Shown here: positions 61,686-64,000 of the stretch, one piece after another
Numbering within the stretch: position 1 is the stretch's first letter
How the letters are laid out: every line of letters begins with the position of its first letter
Assembly: GCA_034509735.1 (NCBI GenBank)
Contig: JACGWO010000003.1
Coordinates: 11,470,001-11,534,000, forward strand
Origin: Sesamum alatum
Lineage: Eukaryota; Streptophyta; Magnoliopsida; Lamiales; Pedaliaceae
Direction: 5' to 3'
DNA length: 64,000 nucleotides
Notes under the pieces: model-generated
What the model was told of the DNA's origin: nothing
Databases searched by the model: none
Seen by the model: the letters and a program-made list of their open reading frames with translations, nothing else
Translations under genes and position numbers: made by a program

Positions 61686-64000
61686 CTGCATATAAATATA
61701 CACAAAATGATGAAGTAATCCAATGCACTTATCATAACAATAATGCATAACTTTATGCGTATATGTACTGTTATGCATATATGGCAGAGTTAATAACTGG
61801 GATCCCATGGAGGATGTGAATCACTGACAACAAAACCGACCATATTATACAAAGGGGTTCAGGTGTATATGGCTTCTTCAATTCCAACAAAAATTATATT
61901 CGTTAAAAGACTAACATATTATCACTGACAATAAAACCTAGCAAATTGTTGAATGGGGTTCAGATGTATCATGGTTTCTTCAATTTAAACCAATGTACAT
62001 TGGTGAAAAGACTAGACATGTATCTATGTTTATAACTAGAAGAGTAGCCAATGCTCGTTACATGAGATAAATTTTATTCCTAAACATTATTGATTCAGAA
62101 TTACTGCATCTGCCCAAGCAAAGTTTCACTGAAATATGAAGAAGCAACAAGAAAAGCAATGCCAGTCTAATAATAGATTTTCAAGACACTATTCTTTGAA
62201 TGACAAGAAGAGACTCAACATATAAGAAGAAAACAAGCCGAGAACAGAATGAAACCGCAGGACCATATAAACAAAATAAGCACCTTATTTGTCATATATT
62301 GATATTAATATTGACAGGAATTAAGCAATTACACGTGCTTTACCATGAATGAACCCCGAGTGATATGCTCTGGGAAAGTGACAATAAATTCTCAACCATT
62401 CCATGCCAACCTACAACAAGAAAAGCAACTATTTAAGACTCAGTTACCATGGAACAAAATAGTAAAAAACCAAAGTTGCTAAAGGAAATAGAAGCCTAAT
62501 CAATATAAAAATGATATGATACCTTTCCCAAGAATTTGAAGAATGTCTTTAATCTTCGTCATGTCCTCAAAAGATAGTGTTTTAATCATTTTTTCTCTTT
62601 CGCCTTTTTTTCTATCAAATAGTTTTTTCATATTTTTTTTCTCCTTCCCTTTCTTTCTATTTTTTGCTATTCAATAATTTTTTTATCATTCGCCTTGCTT
62701 CCATCTTTTAGCAGAGAACTCCAGGGTTCCATAGCAATGCCCTTCGCAACTCTGCATATAAATATACGCAAAATGATGAAGGAACCCAATTCACTTATCT
62801 TAACAACAATACATAACTTTATACATATATGTAAAGTTATGCATATATGGCATACTTAATAACTGGGATCCCAAGGAGGATGTGAATCACTGACAATGAA
62901 ACCTACCATATTATATAAAGGGGTTCAAGTGTATATGGCTTCTTCAAATCCAACAAAATTATATTCGTGAAAAGACTAGCATATTATAACTGACAATATA
63001 ACCTAGCAAATTGTAGAACGGGGTTCAGATGTATCATGGCATCTTCAATTTTAACCGAAGTACATTGGTTAAAATACTAGACATGTATTAATGTTTATAA
63101 CTAGAACAGTAGCTAATGCTCATTACATGAGATAAATCTGATTCCTAAACATTATTGTTTCAATACTACTGCATTTGCCCAAGGAAAGTTTCACTGAAAT
63201 ATAAAGAAGTTACAAGAAAAGGAATGCCAGTAAAATAATAAATTTTCAAGAGACCATTGTTTGAATGACAAACCTACAACATAGTGAAAGCTTTGGACCA
63301 TATAAACAAAATAAGCACCTTATTTATCACATATTGATATTAAATAACTTCTGCAGATAGATCAACGTAAATATTGACAGGAATCAAGCAATTACAAGTG
63401 CTTTTACCATGAATGAACCCCCTGTGATAAGCTCTTGGGGAAGTGACCATTAATTCTCAACCATTGGCCATTGCGTGCCAGCCTAAATCAAGGAGAGCAT
63501 CAATTTAAGAGACTGAGTTACCAAGCAACCAAATATTAAAAAACCAAAGGTGCTAAAGGAAACATAAGTCTAATCAATATAAAAATGATATGATACCTTT
63601 CACAAGAATTTGAAGCATGTCTCTAATCTGCATCATGTCCTAAAAAGATAGTTTTTAATCATTTTTGCACTTTCGCCTTTTTTTTCTATGAAGTAGTTTT
63701 TTAATTTTTATTTTTCTCCTTCTCTTTTCTTTCTATTTTTTGCTTTTCAAAAAAAATTCTCCTGCGCCTTCCTTCTATCTTTTAGGAGAGAACTCCGGGG
63801 TTCCATAGCAGTGCTCTTCGCAACTCTGCATATAAATATACACAAATTGATGAAGGAACCCAATTCACTTATCATAACAATAATGCATAACTTTATACAT
63901 ATATGTAAAGTTATGCATATATGGCATACTTAATAACTGGGATCCCATGGAGGATGTGAATCACTGACAATAAAACCTACCATATTATATAAAGGGGTTC
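61685..64000 (-). repeat. About 1.07-kb tandem repeat with exon-like blocks A and B
   Basis: The junction tctgcatata recurs at 61685, 62751 and 63825 (periods 1066 and 1074), and the array leaves the window. Each unit on the minus strand has an acceptor-like tatatgcag, exon-like block A (for example 62745-62525, with VAKGIAMEPWSSLLKDG and, near its end, EDMTKIKDILQILGK before gtatcat), a short intron, block B (about 62412-62345 and 63483-63408, including WLRI and HFP, ending ATG/gtaa) and a longer intron. The intron before block A is also the intron before the first TRAF1-like exon at 61685, so the array extends into the pseudogene. Blocks carry stops and frameshifts. Block B might be a degenerate MATH exon; block A is unidentified. 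Confidence 0.7.

Overview
The window is repeat-rich nuclear DNA of a flowering plant. Three things show this: Ty1/copia LTR retrotransposons primed by initiator tRNA-Met, a hAT-type DNA transposon, and an intron-containing relic of the plant-specific TRAF-homologue (MATH-domain) family. No intact host gene, rRNA, tRNA or CRISPR array was found. Every coding stretch recognised is a broken copy. The species cannot be told from the sequence.

Bases 1-48664 are a nest of copia-type elements of at least two related families, A and B (LTRs about 2-2.4 kb), plus one LTR of a third type, C. From outside to inside: element E5 (minus strand, 34407-37725) received E4 (minus, 30658-34406); E4's leader received E1 (plus, 1-30657, family B); E1's 3' LTR received a tandem LTR-internal-LTR-internal-LTR array, E2+E3 (plus, 5888-29467, family A, TSD ggatt); the first LTR of that array received a non-autonomous hAT element (7866-9803, TSD cgctaaac). 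Solo family-B LTRs with perfect 5-bp duplications sit at 16554-18524, 23212-25168 and 40641-42620. E6 (minus, family B, 37726-44702) lies in E5's LTR. A family-A LTR joined head to head to an inverted LTR stub (44703-46813) separates E6 from a family-A gag-pol fragment, E7 (46814-48664).

The elements share a long leader (about 1.7-2.1 kb) between the primer-binding site and gag. It carries a hypervariable GC-rich block, a repeated CACGAGTC motif and a TATA-like sequence about 105-116 bp before the gag ATG. The polyproteins run gag, CCHC knuckle, protease, integrase, reverse transcriptase, RNase H, which is the Ty1/copia order. All carry stops, frameshifts or deletions.

Bases 48665-51780 are an AT-rich, non-coding mosaic of shuffled repeat modules. 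From about 51.8 kb to the end is a different domain: old introns and exon-like segments on the minus strand, heavily duplicated. It contains a degenerate TRAF1/MUSE13-MUSE14-like pseudogene (57760-61685), a roughly 1.07-kb tandem repeat carrying exon-like blocks (61685-64000, running off the window), a four-copy exon-like family (52.4-54.8 kb) and two poly-C tracts.
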